Shown here: one piece after another, positions 36,241 through 49,560 of the stretch | Numbering within the stretch: position 1 is the first letter of the stretch | Layout of the letters: the number at the start of each line of letters is the position of its first letter | Source of the DNA: Brachyhypopomus gauderio | Lineage: Eukaryota; Chordata; Actinopteri; Gymnotiformes; Hypopomidae | Assembly (NCBI RefSeq): GCF_052324685.1 | Contig: NC_135228.1 | Coordinates: forward strand, 12,601,527-12,665,526 | Direction of reading: 5' to 3' | DNA length: 64,000 bases | Position numbers and translations under genes: made by a program | Notes under the pieces: generated by a model | Databases searched by the model: none | What the model was told of the DNA's origin: nothing | The model's input: the letters and a program-made list of their open reading frames with translations, nothing else

Positions 36241-36811
36241 TTATACATATATAACCTATAGTAAGCTGTTTCGATAAACAATTATATATTAATTCCTTCT
36301 TAAACTTGCATTTTTTAGTAATGATCACCAGACTAATGAGCTTATTTAATGGCCAGTATAAGCAATAGGCAACTGTCAAGAGCACAAAAGTTGTTGGGAC
36401 AACTATAATCAGTGGTGTGTCTGCCCCGTAGTAGGCTGTGTTTCTAGAATCTAACACCAGGTGTCACTCAAGAGCCGATTCTTCTTAAACCTTCAAACTC
36501 TCCTGAAAAATAACAAATGGGAACGGAATTACTATATCCAGCACATTTTCTTGTTGTAATTATTAAAATAACGACCTTTATTTTTATGGTTTCATGTCAT
36601 TTTCTCACAGTATTTCTTCAGAATTTCACATTTTCCCTATTATTCAAAGTGAATATTTTACCACGTCAATGTTTTCCCCACTGATTCAGATCCCCGAATA
36701 TTTAAGGCATCTTCTATTTTTACTTTCATAAAAATTGTTTTGAACCATTGATCCACTAGTTTCCCCCCGTAGGCTACCTCGTGTCCATGATTTTTAGTTT
36801 CTTGACCAACA

Positions 36812-36825
36812 GCACCATCTGCTGC
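36812..36825 (-). promoter_or_regulatory. CTCF-like motif
   Basis: Minus-strand GCAGCAGATGGTGC, 12 of 14 positions of the CTCF core CCASYAGRKGGCRS. Motif match only. Confidence 0.25.
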
Positions 36826-37686
36826 CGAAATGTTTAAAAGACTTTAGAAATCGTTGTTAATTGTACTTGCTGTATTAGCACCAAGTCGAAATGTGGGTAT
36901 CTCATATAATACACATTTCGCTGTTGTTGTGTGTAGCCTATATTACAACTATGGAGGCCAAGTCTGCATATTTCATATATACTGGCCACGCACAGTGGGA
37001 CTATTAGAGCTTTTCCATTCATTTTATAATCAGAATATTTGCAGTCAGCTCCTTGGCTGGTGAAATTAGCCATTATCAGTATCGCTTATCAAGGTTCAGT
37101 TCTACCCAGACTGTGTTCGGCTCCCTTCATTCTAATTTATTCATTCGGTTTATTATATTCCACAGGTTTTATTAAGCAGGTGTTCATGAATTCAGATAAT
37201 AGCAATATGTAGCTTGATGATCTTGACAGCTAAACATTTACTGTATGCATCCTTAAAAACATATTGGTCCTGAATATACTCACAGGAAATCATTAACTAG
37301 CTTGGAGAAAATGTGGGTAAAACATAGATGACACTCAAGAAGCGTCAGGATTTAATCTTATGTAATCTGGAGTCGTATACAGTGCTGCAATGCTGTGAAA
37401 AGGTCCTATCATTTCCAAGGTTGACTTCCAGCAGTGAGGATGGCTTCAGTCCTGCTCCTGGACCACCTGATACACACACGAGGGCCGTTCGTCCGCTCGC
37501 ACGTCTGTTTCAGTTCACAAAACATAGTTCATTCCGGGTTTTTATGTTTCTTTTGTCAGACTGTCACCACAATTAATTAAATTAACAAAACGCACATTTG
37601 TTTGCGGTAATAAGGCAATTTGCGTGTACACATGCAAGCTCACGCCTCCATTGGTCAATAAAAAATAGTAACGTTACAGCTGTTGT

Positions 37687-37700
37687 CCACTAGATGGCAC
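37687..37700 (+). promoter_or_regulatory. CTCF-like motif, full core match
   Basis: CCACTAGATGGCAC fits all 14 positions of the CTCF core CCASYAGRKGGCRS. It lies between the SH2D4-like gene and pura, in unique AT-rich DNA. Occupancy is inferred. Confidence 0.42.
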
Positions 37701-38334
37701 GTCACTCAACAGCAGAAGGAGTCGATTTCATGTTTTTGCTGCATAGGCTGTGCAGGTCATGCGGCTGTCGCTTTAGATAGGTGGTTATTGTTTGTTCCCG
37801 GTTTGAATCTGATGAGCAGGAGTGTGGCTGTGGTGAGCAGTGATAGGGGAAACACTCACGGTTTAAGCACTTCAGGCCAATCTGTGAGATTCACAGGTTA
37901 ACATGTTGGTTAAGGTGTTAAGTTTAGCTACAAGTCCAGTAAATGAATGCTGATTTGAAATAACAACAACCAAACCTTAAGCAGAAGTGACAATATACCA
38001 CTTTATAGTCACATCATTTAATAATACTGATGTAAAATTAAATATTTTCTGTTGTTTATTTCCTTTATGGCTAGATTTGGGATGAGTACACACAAATTCT
38101 AACATTTGGGACACTCCATTGATAAAACATGACATTATATATAAAAGAAATACAGTTATAACAAATTCATTACAAACGTATAGTCATCTACCAATATAAC
38201 TACAGTTTAAAATGTGTAGTTCTAAACAATGTGTTATGAATCTATAGTATCAATCAAGACTAAAAGTAGTTGTGTTAAAAAATATATGCAGTTTGGATAC
38301 ACCCTAGACCCTGAAGAGGCAAGCACTACAAGTT

Positions 38335-38398
38335 CAGGAGGTCACGCAGACAGACGTCCCGCATGCAGACAGACGTCCCGCACGCAGACTGCAGACGC
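38335..38398. repeat. Short duplication with CAGACGTCCCGCA
   Basis: CAGACAGACGTCCCGCATG and CAGACAGACGTCCCGCACG stand head to tail (about 38347-38384), followed by two further GCAGAC words. A local two-copy repeat. Confidence 0.7.
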
Positions 38399-41300
38399 AG
38401 CGCTGCAGGCCTTGCAGGATTACACGCAACGGTCATTCCCACATTTACTTGTAGAGTATGCGAGCGTAAAGAACCTGGCCTGCCAACTAATTCTAATATG
38501 CCAACACACAGCAGCAGCTTCTCCACCTAAAACTTGTTGAGTCATCAAACAGAGGGATGCGTGCGTAACTGACAACTTCCTGTCCTCAAATCACGATTTA
38601 GGAGTGAATGCTGCTTTTAAAGACATCATCATTTCAATGTTTGGAGGGCGCTTGTTCAAATTATGGTTGGCTATTTTGCTGATCTGATTATACATTTGTT
38701 GACAACTGAAAAACTAAGTGTTTAATATTTCTGCTGTGCAACATGGCAGTCCTTTGACGTGGCAAGAACAGCAGCATCCTGCAGCAAACATTTGATCAGA
38801 AGGAATTTTAAAATGTTCACAGAATTTCACATAATTTGGAGTAACCGTATGTGGCAGTGGGACACGAAAAACACAGGATTAGCATTTCATCTGTGTGAGA
38901 GGTCAAAGTCGTGCGGTCTGAAGCAAAGTCACAACCAGACCTCAGAATGCTTTGCTTGACAGTAAAATCTTTATGTCCGGATTGAGGACACTGGCCTTTT
39001 AAATTTATTAACAGTTTTGAGAGACAAACTGATGCAATAGTTTGTCATAACAGATGGGGGGGGGGGGGGGAAAACCTAACAATTAATTTTATGGACCTTG
39101 GCTTTGAAAATATTGGAACTGATTCTAAGCAAACACGTTTAAAATAATGATATTTTGAAATATGTGAGTAGAGAAAAGCAAAAAAAGGTGTATGAAGTAG
39201 AAGTCTCGTAGGTGTCGGTCAGTGTCCACAGAAGACATGAGAGACTCACTCTCTCAAACAACCACCAAGCCATGCTACGAGTGCTAAAGCAAGCAAGTCT
39301 TCAGGTGGTTTGACAAAACCACAAAACTTGAACTTGAAAGAAATATAATTCCTATTTTTGTTTGGGAAACACTCACATCCAACAGTCAAGTAATTTAATG
39401 AGTTCGGATACTCAGAGTATAATATATTAAACTTTTTATAATAACATTTTTTTTTGTATGTGCATGTATTCTTAAAAATGTTAGTATACCATGTTTAACA
39501 CCAAAATTATAAAAAAATGACAATGTAACATGCCAGGGATTTTAGCATCATGATGTGACTGATTAGACTTTAGTAGTAAAATGATTAGGAGTCTGAACAA
39601 ATTCCACATAAATCATATTTACACACAGACAACTTCACTGAAGTCAGTTATCCAATATTGTCGTCTTCTATTAAACAACCACTCAATCCCTCAATATTTG
39701 CAGAGGAACAAAGGAACAACACAAGGAAATTGAAAATTAAACTCTTTTTGTGAGATGTGGGTAAATTAACATTTCTTTTATTTTAAAATTTGTAAAATGT
39801 ACATAAATTATATTTGACGCATCACCACCGAACATGTTATTCAGTAATCCTTCTTGCAAAGGGAAGGAACGCAAGAGATAAAGAAAACAAAATTGCACAA
39901 GACATTCCTCGTGGAGAGCTTCTATATATATTTTTTTGAACAAAGATTGGTCAGACATTTTCTTCAGCTGGGACAGCAATGTGCTACTGACATCGACCAC
40001 TGAAACCAGAAGACCTCACCAGACCCTGCATCGCCACGCTTCCCCCAGTCGTGCTCAGAAAGGCGACGGGAGATCAGAACCGCTCGGCGCCCCAAGACCC
40101 CGACACCCCGATTCCAGCCACCCCTAACCCTCCAGCCTTCTCACTACCAGAGAAATGGAGACAGTATGGGGTCGATGGAGAGTGTGGATGCTCACTACAA
40201 CCACGGAGTGAGGTGAGGTGAGGTTGCGTGCTAAGCTCGCTTTCACCTCTTCTAGACTTAAGACCTTTTAGTGCAGATAAAGGCTTTTAAAATCTCAGAG
40301 ACAGAAATGTGGAATTCAGCCACATGCTTCCAAATAATAACCCTTATTTTTAATTGATATACATATAATGCCGTCATTGGCACTTTTCATATTGCACACA
40401 GTAAGGAAATTTAGCACTGGAAATAAAATAAAAACAAACAAAGAAAAGCAACCTCAGTGAGGAGAAGACAAGTGTTCTGGAATAACACTGAAAAGTTTGG
40501 GGGGGGGGGGGGGGGGGGCAACAGGACACACTGACCGTTCCACGTAAACGAAGAATTCAGCCGCTGATAAACGACCCATTACAGCCGAGATCTAGAGCCG
40601 GGAGCGGACAGCCACATAATAGGAGACAACTGGGCCCCCAGAGCCACAGCCAGCCTCACCACCAATCACCCATTCACCCGTCTAGACGCTGGCCAAGCCG
40701 GGCCCATAGAGAGACGTGAGCAGGGGCGTAGACATGGTCAGGGGCTAACCAATCCCTTTCTGGGTTTACATGAGGGCTGATGCCTGGATGCATTTGGGGG
40801 ACAGATAGGAAAGGGGGAGGAGCCACCCATCACGTCTGTGATGGCACGTGAAGGAGCCGTGCTCAATGGGACTCTAAAGAAACGGCAAAGAAGAACGGAG
40901 AACCCAAACTTAGATCCGAAGCACCAGCCAGCGTGTAAGCGTGTGGAGTGTAAGGCACCAGGCTGTTTCAGTGCTGAAGAGTTTGCTCCTCAACAAGGAA
41001 CACTAGAGTCAGGCTCTCCCGGCCGAGTGCACGTCGGCCAGCGGCCCCGCGCTCCGAGACGCAAGTGCGTCCTTCTCGTTTTGAGCTGCACGGCTCTCCG
41101 AAACGGGGCTCCTGCGCGTGGGTTGATCTACGGCTAACCTACAGACCTCCGTCAATGCAGGACGCCTCTTGAAATCCAGAAGTTTAGAAATGAGCCAGCC
41201 GCCGTGAGCGCAGTGGCCGGAGATCGACGGGCAAACGCCGAGGCGCCGTCCCGGTCCAGCTCACCTGCACGACGTGCTCAACCAACAAAGCGAAAGTGAC

Positions 41301-42457
41301 GAGTCCATTAAAGTTTGAAGCGTGTACATTGGTTACCACACACCAGCACTGGGCCTGACTGTGATGAAGAACCACTGTAATCAGACTCAACCGATTTTAT
41401 TTAGAACTACTCAAAGCTTCCGAGAGGCGGAGGGCACCCTCCTCTTCGTCACTTTCTTTTGATGAGTGCATGCTTTATCTGTGGATTAGCCATACCCCTG
41501 GGCAGGAGCTCCGTTTCGGCGAGTTTGTCCCGCAGCACTGTTCAAAACCAGGACGTAATCCCGTCACAGGGCTTCGCGGCAGGACGACGTATATCCGGCC
41601 AGGGCTCCCCCAACACAGGCCCTGAAGGACCCCTGAGAGAGAGAGAGGGAGGTCACTGCAACCCACCTGTCGCTCAGGTTGGATCCAACAGTCACGGACT
41701 TCGCGATTATCGATGTTTTACAGGTAGAACATAACCGAGACGCTTCTTGAAATGATTATTCGTTCGAGGAAGTGATCAAACGTTACGGACAGGGCATTGT
41801 CCATGCAACCACTAAACAAAGGTCCTGGAGGACTCACGCCGAATAATCCACGTCAGTGCAGCTGTGTACAGGTTACTATGCAACACCAACGTTCTGTGGT
41901 GCCAGTCAGACTCAACAGGGAGACTGAGAGCGTTTTTAAATCCTTCTACAGGTCGTCCTCCAACCCCCTCACTCAAAACGTGAGGTCATTTTCTTCTCTG
42001 TAAGCACTGAAATACAGCTGATTCACAAAATCATACTTTGTATATATTTCTACATTAGCACTTTCTGACAATCCTCTGTACATTTAACCAGGGGCCTGGT
42101 AATTTAGTTGCAAAACTTTTTTAGTCTTTCTGTCAACACTGCTCTTCCTTTAAAGTACCTTTATACCTTTTTATACACTTTGCATGACAATAAGACACAA
42201 ATACATAGCATACTCATCGGCATGACAGTTATTTCAAGGGATAAAAATACACTGGTATTACTCCATACAACATCTTTGTAGAGGTCGCCATGTTAAGAAC
42301 CACCAACCAGTTGAATAGCTTTATAGTAATCTGAGCAATGCATTCTGCAGTACAGTGAGCACTTGTAACCTTGCACGACTTAACCTGTACCTATTCCCCT
42401 CCATCTATGCTGATTGACAACTTGACAACAAGATTCCTGGCTAGCCCTCAGGTGATG

Positions 42458-42461
<4 letters not shown>

Positions 42462-42522
<61 letters not shown>
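42462..42522. repeat. (TA)n microsatellite
   Basis: About 30 TA units, about 530 bp past the pura stop in the direction of transcription. Confidence 0.95.
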
Positions 42523-42525
<3 letters not shown>

Positions 42526-43049
42526 GTGTGTATGTGTGGCATGATTACCATGACAACCTCTTAAGAGGATTTTAAATTTTGGTTAAAAAAAACTAAAACA
42601 TCTGATTTGTGCTGAAGTTATTAGCTTACATGTAAAGGACTGGTTTCTCATATTTCGGCAATAATTCCATTTGAACATTGCAAACACTTTTTATAATATC
42701 TTCAACGTGTACAAAAGTTCTTGGTTAATAAGGGAAATAAACACTCAGTCCTTTATCTGTAATCAAGTAGGAAACACGGTTCATATATAATGTTATTACT
42801 TTGTTTAGCAGCCGCTTACAGTATTAATGGTGGATAAGTGGGGAACATCCAGCGATGGGTGACAAGTCACAACTGTCAAGTTTGTGGAGGTCTTTATCTT
42901 TTGTGGATAGCGCTCCCTTGAAGTTAAACCGTTACAGTTAAATCTTTATATTTCTTTCTTTTTTACAGTAAAGTTCTTTTACTTATAACTTCTTTGTTAT
43001 TTTGATTATTTTCTCTCTTTTTTTGCATGTTTACCTTCTCCACCGGTTA

Positions 43050-43898
43050 TCAATCCTCATCCCCGTCGTCGGCGGTCATCTCCCCCGGCTCGCACGCTCT
43101 CCTCTCCCGCTGCTTGTCTTGAATCTTTTTCATCTCCTCCGCGTATTTACAGAAAGTGTTCCCGAATTTGGACCACACTTTGTAGGGCACCGTGATAGAG
43201 TTGCGATAGGTGGGCTTCACTTCGCTCACCCTCATGAACACCCCGTACTTATTGGAGCCCACGTCGAAGAAGAAGCGCTTGTTGTCCACAGTCAACGAGG
43301 TCCCCTCGGGTAGCTCGGCGGGCTCGTCCTCCACCCCGTAGTCGTCGATGAGTTTGGCCAGAGCGTCGCGGAACTCGATGAGACCCTGCGCGGGAAGCGC
43401 GATGGTCTGACCCTGCGTGGAGCCCAGTCCGGGCCCCCGGTTCACGGTCTGTCGGATCCTCAGAAACCGGCCTCTCTGGTTCTCCTTTAGGTCCATGTAG
43501 TATTTCCGATTCTCCCGGACCAGAAACTCGCTCTTCAACGCGCGCCGGGGCTCGTCTTGCACCGCGTCCGGGTTGCTCGGCCCCAGCTGGGCGTAATGTT
43601 CGATGAAGTCCCCGAGGTAGTCGCGGAACTCGACGGCCACGGACATGGAGAGAGTGAGGCGGCTCTTGTTCCCGCCGGCCCCGACTTCTGCTATCTTCAA
43701 GAATCGGCCCTTCGCGTTCTGCTTTACGTCCAGATAGAAACGTTTGTTCTGAATGTCAACCCGTTTCGAAGCGAGCTCTTGGGTCTCGTGCTGCAGCCCG
43801 GAAGCCGAACCCGCCCCTCCTGTCACCGGGTGCATGGAAGCGACGCCCGGGCCCGTGGCTGCTCCTCCCTGCTCGCTTCCACTGTCTCTGTCCGCCAT
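43050..43898 (-). CDS. pura: Pur-alpha (transcriptional activator protein Pur-alpha)
   Basis: Complete intronless frame of 282 residues. Pur-alpha binds purine-rich single-stranded DNA and RNA in nucleus and cytoplasm; it acts in transcription, replication control and dendritic mRNA transport. Three PUR repeats are plain: about 41-104 ([18 protein letters not shown]), 123-188 ([18 protein letters not shown]) and 201-262 ([18 protein letters not shown]). Repeats I and II form the nucleic-acid-binding unit and repeat III the dimer. The start [12 protein letters not shown] matches mammalian PURA, which separates it from PURB and PURG. Compared with human PURA (322 residues), the N-terminal Gly run is absent and the Gln-rich C-terminal tail is replaced by a short acidic end, DDGDED. 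It is divergent from nrg2, as in human. Confidence 0.97.
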   Translation of the reverse strand: MADRDSGSEQGGAATGPGVASMHPVTGGAGSASGLQHETQELASKRVDIQNKRFYLDVKQNAKGRFLKIAEVGAGGNKSRLTLSMSVAVEFRDYLGDFIEHYAQLGPSNPDAVQDEPRRALKSEFLVRENRKYYMDLKENQRGRFLRIRQTVNRGPGLGSTQGQTIALPAQGLIEFRDALAKLIDDYGVEDEPAELPEGTSLTVDNKRFFFDVGSNKYGVFMRVSEVKPTYRNSITVPYKVWSKFGNTFCKYAEEMKKIQDKQRERRACEPGEMTADDGDED

Positions 43899-44000
43899 GA
43901 TGCAGCCTGCCTTCTCCCTCCGTCTACTGCAACCTTACTGCCAGCCAGCCACGCCGCCGCTCTCGCGAGATCTGGGTCAGGACACATACAAGTTGCATTT
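43899..44000 (-). promoter_or_regulatory. pura proximal promoter / 5' UTR with TCTCGCGAGA element
   Basis: TCTCGCGAGA, a perfect 10-bp palindrome, lies at 43971-43980, 73 bp upstream of the pura ATG on the minus strand. This word is a known core-promoter element of TATA-less CpG-island housekeeping genes. The surrounding sequence is CG-rich and lacks a TATA box. The exact transcription start is not visible. Confidence 0.6.
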
Positions 44001-47000
44001 AACAGCCTTTCCCCATGTAACGAATCGAAATATGCAGTATAGTATAAGCGATAGTAATATTAATATTATTAATATTATTATTAATAATAATAGATGTCAA
44101 CTAAACGACGTATTGAACGCGGAATGCGTGTTCATCTCGTGAATTCTCATGGTGTAGACTCTATACATGCACTACCCTAATGCGAAATTAGGTTAAGCAT
44201 TTGTCGGAATATAGGGTAATTTTACTGGATTATATGGTAAACAGAAAGATTTGAAAACCATAATAATTGCTAATTGATGATGGCAAGATCCCCTTAAAAC
44301 TGTCATTGAAGTATTGTTTAAATGCCGTTAAATAAACACATAGTTCATGAGTATGATGTTTAAGTCGACTTTAATTGAACAGTTTGTTGATGAAAGGTGT
44401 TACAGTTCGAAGGTTGTGAAATAGTCGAGTCCATATATTTTGCTCTCGGTACGTCTCAGGTAATGGGGTTTGCACATAGTTTAGTAACATTTGCAGATTC
44501 AATCATTGCACAGCAGTTTTCTGAGAACGGGCTTTTTGTAAGTTGGTTTCCTCTATAAACTCTCACTAGTATTCCAGCAAATCACGTGTTCAGTGCAAAA
44601 ACCCAGGAGGATTTTAGCCTTCACTGCTTTATAACTGCAGCAGTTGCCATCGAAAATGTTTCGTGCATTTTTGTTAGAGAAGTGACTGTTTTGTGGTTGG
44701 TCATCATAACCTATTTGTAGGCTGTAAGCACGTGACTGGTCACCTGTCTCATGGTATAATCTGACAGGTTCCCTTTGCCACTTATGTCTTCACAAAAGGG
44801 GTTTTAATAGTTTTGGTACGATGCCCAAAATGTGACTACAAACTTATTTACATAAACTTCAATATACTATTTTATGGGGTCATTTTAAAGGACATACTTT
44901 CTCAGGGAATATAACTATTTTAAATTAGAATAAAGTATTGCAATAAATTAACAACCAAATACATAGGTTGACTTTGAATTGATCAAATCCCCATCAACAT
45001 AGGCGGAGTATGAAAAATATTGTTTCAAAAAGTACGTGTTGTTATCCAAAGCTGAGCAGATGAGTCTAAAATCTTTTAAATTATACAGTGCAGAAGTTCA
45101 TATATGTACACGTTTTCCTCGGGACATTGATGTTTTGGGTAATGTATTTCTCCTTTAAAATATCTTAGAATGACAGACGTATAACAATAATACATTAATC
45201 GATATATTTATCCACTAATGTTAAAGTGTGTGAAGCAGAGTCAAATACCGCTCACTCTGAATCACAAGAGATAAACGTGAAATTCGCTCAAACGCGAGGT
45301 TGAGCGGATTACTTTGAAACTATATTCACTAAACTTTCACTAATATAGTACTGCATACTCTACCCAAATTTCACAGTTATTAATCGGGATGTCAAATGCA
45401 TAGACGTGCTGAAATAACAAAGTAATGTCAGAATACAATTTTTTTTGCAGTAGGCCACCAGTTGTAGCGGACGATAGCCAAGGTGATTTTTACAAGCTGT
45501 TAATCTTATATTAATTACATTGACGATGATAAATGCATTTGCCAATAAAAACAAACAATAACAATAATAATAAAATATAAATAATAATAATACATTTAAA
45601 AAACTTGCCTCACTAAAAATATTCTTGTTGTCTTTTATCTGTGGTAGGATGCAACGATGAGACAAACGGAACACAATTAATCTGTAAACTTTCCCATAAA
45701 TAACATAAAATAAATATTGTGAATTTTTTTTGTGAAACTGTCATTACTGCTTTAGTTTTGCTATCTGTAAATAAGTATAATGAGATCAATATATAATCTG
45801 TAGTCTATGTGTTGTATTCTGGTAATCGGGCTCCATTATTGTATAATCGGTTTCCCCACTACTTAATAAAAATGTGAAAAACGTGTCTCTTAATCTTACC
45901 CCAGGACTGTAGTACGTTTTCCAAGAAAAGGCAAAAAAAGAAAATCAAACCTATTAATTTTACTTTATGAAAGATTTACACTAAATAGCCGTTTTTATGT
46001 GTATTTATTTATTTGTTTATTTTATTGTGCATTCGTTTAATTTCAAGCATACATTCAGATTCATGTGTATTCCGCCTTGTTTATTAAACACCTCAACTCG
46101 CTTTTGTGGCTTTGAAAAAAGAGAATGTCCAGATTCCCTGGATGCCACACTTGAAGGACGGAGAATGTCTTCAGCTCCGCTTCCTAAACCGTCGTTTAAT
46201 CTCTCCAGCAAAACAATTGTTTATGGTTTGTTACATCTATGCTGGTGCTTTGTTCATTTAGCAAATTAATATTTATGAATTTACAAACATTTTACATGTT
46301 TAATAAACGTGCACACATATAGTTATGGGCTGTTTAAAAGAACGAACATGCCTTAAAAAAACATTACACGAGAAAAGCAAACTTGACAGAGGATAATTGT
46401 ATTCAGCTTGTTCACACAGTTTAAACATCTTTACTATAAGGCAAACATTAAAACAGTTCCATCTAATGTCACCCGTTCTGCCGTGGGGAAAAATTAGACA
46501 GCGGAAGAGACGCGTGCCGCAGCATGGTACAAAAACGCGCCTTTTTATAGTTTAATTTGTCATTAAATCTCCCCTTTCACGGGCTCTGTGTCTCGTGTAT
46601 TGTCTGTCATTCATAGAAGGTACTGTGAAAATACCGATTCCGTTCTGACAGGTGTCCTGAAACCCTGTGAAGGTGTGTGGAAAGCCCTTTAATAAGCATA
46701 ATGAGATTCATGCTACAGTGTTGTAGCCCAGTATATGGACGCGTTTTTCGAAACTGAACCTTGACACGATTATCTAACCTATTTAAGACCTGATGCAGCG
46801 TTGTACAAGTCTGTTTTATATTCCAAAAAATGAAATGATAATTTCACTTTTGATTCTTAATTCGGATAATGCACATTAGATGAGATGACAAAAAATGTAT
46901 TAAAAGAGAACATAAAGGCAGAAACAATGTGTTAAAGTGCTGGGAAGGTGAGGCCTCTCCATGTCCTTTTTTAATGATGAGAAAAACCACTCGTAATATC

Positions 47001-47187
47001 TACGGTACACTCCTAAATATGTTAAACGTGTAAATCTTATAATCTGTTGATCAACAAGTGGGTCAACTTGTTTACATGCCTTTGCCTTTAAAAAAAAAGA
47101 GGTAATACGGCCTCCGCGTTCTACGCCTGGCTGGTGGGAGAACGCAGTCGTCCTTCGCTTCTTGGGTCTTTGGGAAGGTGGGCCGGC

Positions 47188-47264
47188 GCAGGGATATCTC
47201 CCCAACACCTTACGCAGGGATATCTCCCCAACACCTTACGCAGGGATATCTCCCCAACACCTAC
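47188..47264. repeat. 26-bp tandem repeat, three copies
   Basis: GCAGGGATATCTCCCCAACA plus CCTTAC, three nearly exact head-to-tail copies. The last copy loses one T (CCTAC). Confidence 0.92.
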
Positions 47265-48996
47265 GCTGTATGAACTCAGTGAAGACACTAGAATGACGTT
47301 TGTGGACCAAACATCTGGATGCAAGATTAAACCATAAGTAAATCTTTCTTTTTTAATCTTTCAAATTTCATATTAAGTTGTTATAAAATGTCTTTATAGG
47401 TCAGGCGATTGTGACCTGAGTAAACTGCATGACTGGTGGTTTTATTGTTAATTTATATAGTTTGGCATCACTGCGTGCTGTTTCGGACCCGCTACTGTAT
47501 TTATCCGGTTTTGAACTTCGCAAAAACATTTAATGAATACCGCCACTTTATGGGGCCTATTGCAGGCCGACCACGGTGGGTTTTTTTTCACTCGGAGTCG
47601 TTCTTAACCTGAAACTCCAGTCAACGAAAACTTCGGACGCTGATGTTAAATCCACAGTCGTGGGATGGGCCCGACTATTGCGGTGTTCATGACAGTGCGC
47701 GAAGCGCAAAGATGCGTGTCTGCATGTGATGGAGATTAAATAAAAAAAAGGGCGATAGTGCCTTGAAACTCTTAAGTGTCAGGTGTGTCGAGGACATAAA
47801 ATGTGTTGTGAATTACTCAAACTGTTACATATACTGCATGCCAGAGTCGTTTAAATGGCATGTTTATTTTGCTGCAACAGCTTTGATCTGTTACGACTGC
47901 AACTACTTATCGAGTTTGCATAAGTAAAGTGAGCACTATTTTGCGGAGTTTTAAGATTAATCCCGGTGCTGTAATACTGACACAGAGCCGATCACGCCGA
48001 CGAATGCCGTGCATGAAATCAAAGTGCTATGTTGTTGCGAAAGTCGCAGACCTCATAACGAGCGACGAGGTTCGGCATATCTTACCCCGCTCAGTCAGCA
48101 GGCAAAGCGTTAGTCCCTATGCAGCTCCGTCGCAGTAGAACACTGTGGAAAAACAAAGATGAAGAACTGTAAGCTGCAGAGGCCCTGCTGTCAACCCTGC
48201 CGCGATACTGCTTCACCAGCTCGCCGCTTCACAAGATGGAACGAAACAGCGAGTCGTGGCATGGAGACGGACGCACGCAAGTCTTCAACGCTGTACGCCG
48301 GCCGTCTGATGTCAGCACGCTGCTGGGAAAATCGCGATTGTGCGCCTCCTACTGTTACTCTTTCGTTACTGCAGCCTGCGGTTTCATTAGCACGCTTTGT
48401 GTGCGAACTATTTAGCTTATTAAATCATAGTTGTCAGTAATATGAACTGATATGTGTTATATAAAGTTTCTCGAACATGATGGTAAAAATAAGGAATCTA
48501 AAAGGATAAAAGGAATCTCGTAAAGCTCGCTTGGGCAAGTAGATAGAGCATTGACAAGATATTTTATTTGTATGACAATAAATTAGACCATAAATAAGAC
48601 CAGTAACCGATACTGACATGACAACCACCACAAGAGGCTTCCGAGCAGGCATCTCAGATGTAATATTTTTACATATATACATACAGTAAAAAGTATTATA
48701 TATGAATGAATGTTAATCATTGTTCTAATATTACTAATACAACATCCACCTCATATAACTTCTGAAGCACGTTGCTTGCTCATCTGATCCTGCTCTGTCA
48801 GAAACATCCTGTTTCTCTCTCTCTCTGGAAACTTTGTGTTCTTCACTACTTCACTGTAATCTTGCAACTTTGACTCTTTGACTTTTAAGACTGAGAGAGT
48901 GTGTGTGTGAGGAGAGAGACAGAGAGAGATACGTGAGTGGCAGAAAGAGAGACAACATAAAAAAACGTAAATGTTTACATGTGTTATATATGTTAT

Positions 48997-49000
<4 letters not shown>

Positions 49001-49036
<36 letters not shown>

Positions 49037-49348
49037 GTGTGTGTCTCTATATGTTGATATATATGTATGCATATGTAGTTAAACGTTTCAGAACCATGGA
49101 CAGTGCTATTTGACTTTAGTTAAACAAAATATGATTGCATGCATGTTCCAGGTAAAAAAGAAGCCATGTAAAATGGTCCTTATTTTACTAATATTTATGA
49201 ATCAAATGTTGCATCCTAGCTGTTGTCGTGATTGCTTCCTGACAGTTGCTACTTACATTTGCTGAGTGATACCTTAGCTTGTACCTACCTGAAAGAACTT
49301 AAGAAAGGAAACCAAACAAATTAATACCGTTCTGACTCTGTCCCTTAT

Positions 49349-49390
<42 letters not shown>

Positions 49391-49394
49391 GCTC

Positions 49395-49470
<76 letters not shown>
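49001..49470. repeat. (TA)n and compound (CT)n-(CA)n microsatellites
   Basis: (TA)n at 49001-49034. (CT)n from about 49350 to 49390 runs into (CA)n from about 49398 to 49470. Confidence 0.94.
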
Positions 49471-49472
<2 letters not shown>

Positions 49473-49560
49473 TACTATTGTTATTATAATTATTACATTC
49501 AATGTGTGTGAATGGTTGAATAATAAACGCTTATTATATTTAGCTTTTTATTTTTCGAAT

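Larger units (their letters stand above)
36241..43049 (-). other. AT-rich 3' flank or long 3' UTR of pura
   Basis: No further coding region found below the pura stop. Minus-strand AATAAA words occur at several points, including 41396-41401 and near 39777, so the end of the transcript cannot be fixed. Long 3' UTRs are known for mammalian PURA. Also present: G runs at 39056-39070 and 40499-40519, and a (TA)n tract at 42462-42522. Confidence 0.4.
44001..49560. other. Divergent intergenic region between pura and nrg2
   Basis: AT-rich unique DNA without a supported gene. Items seen: a threefold 26-bp repeat (47188-47264), (TA)n at 49001-49034, and a compound (CT)n-(CA)n at about 49350-49470. Short open frames at 47929-48440 have no family features. 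Confidence 0.5.

Noticed and set aside
43557..44042. 161-codon plus-strand frame opposite pura
   Set aside because: Antisense shadow of the conserved pura coding sequence.
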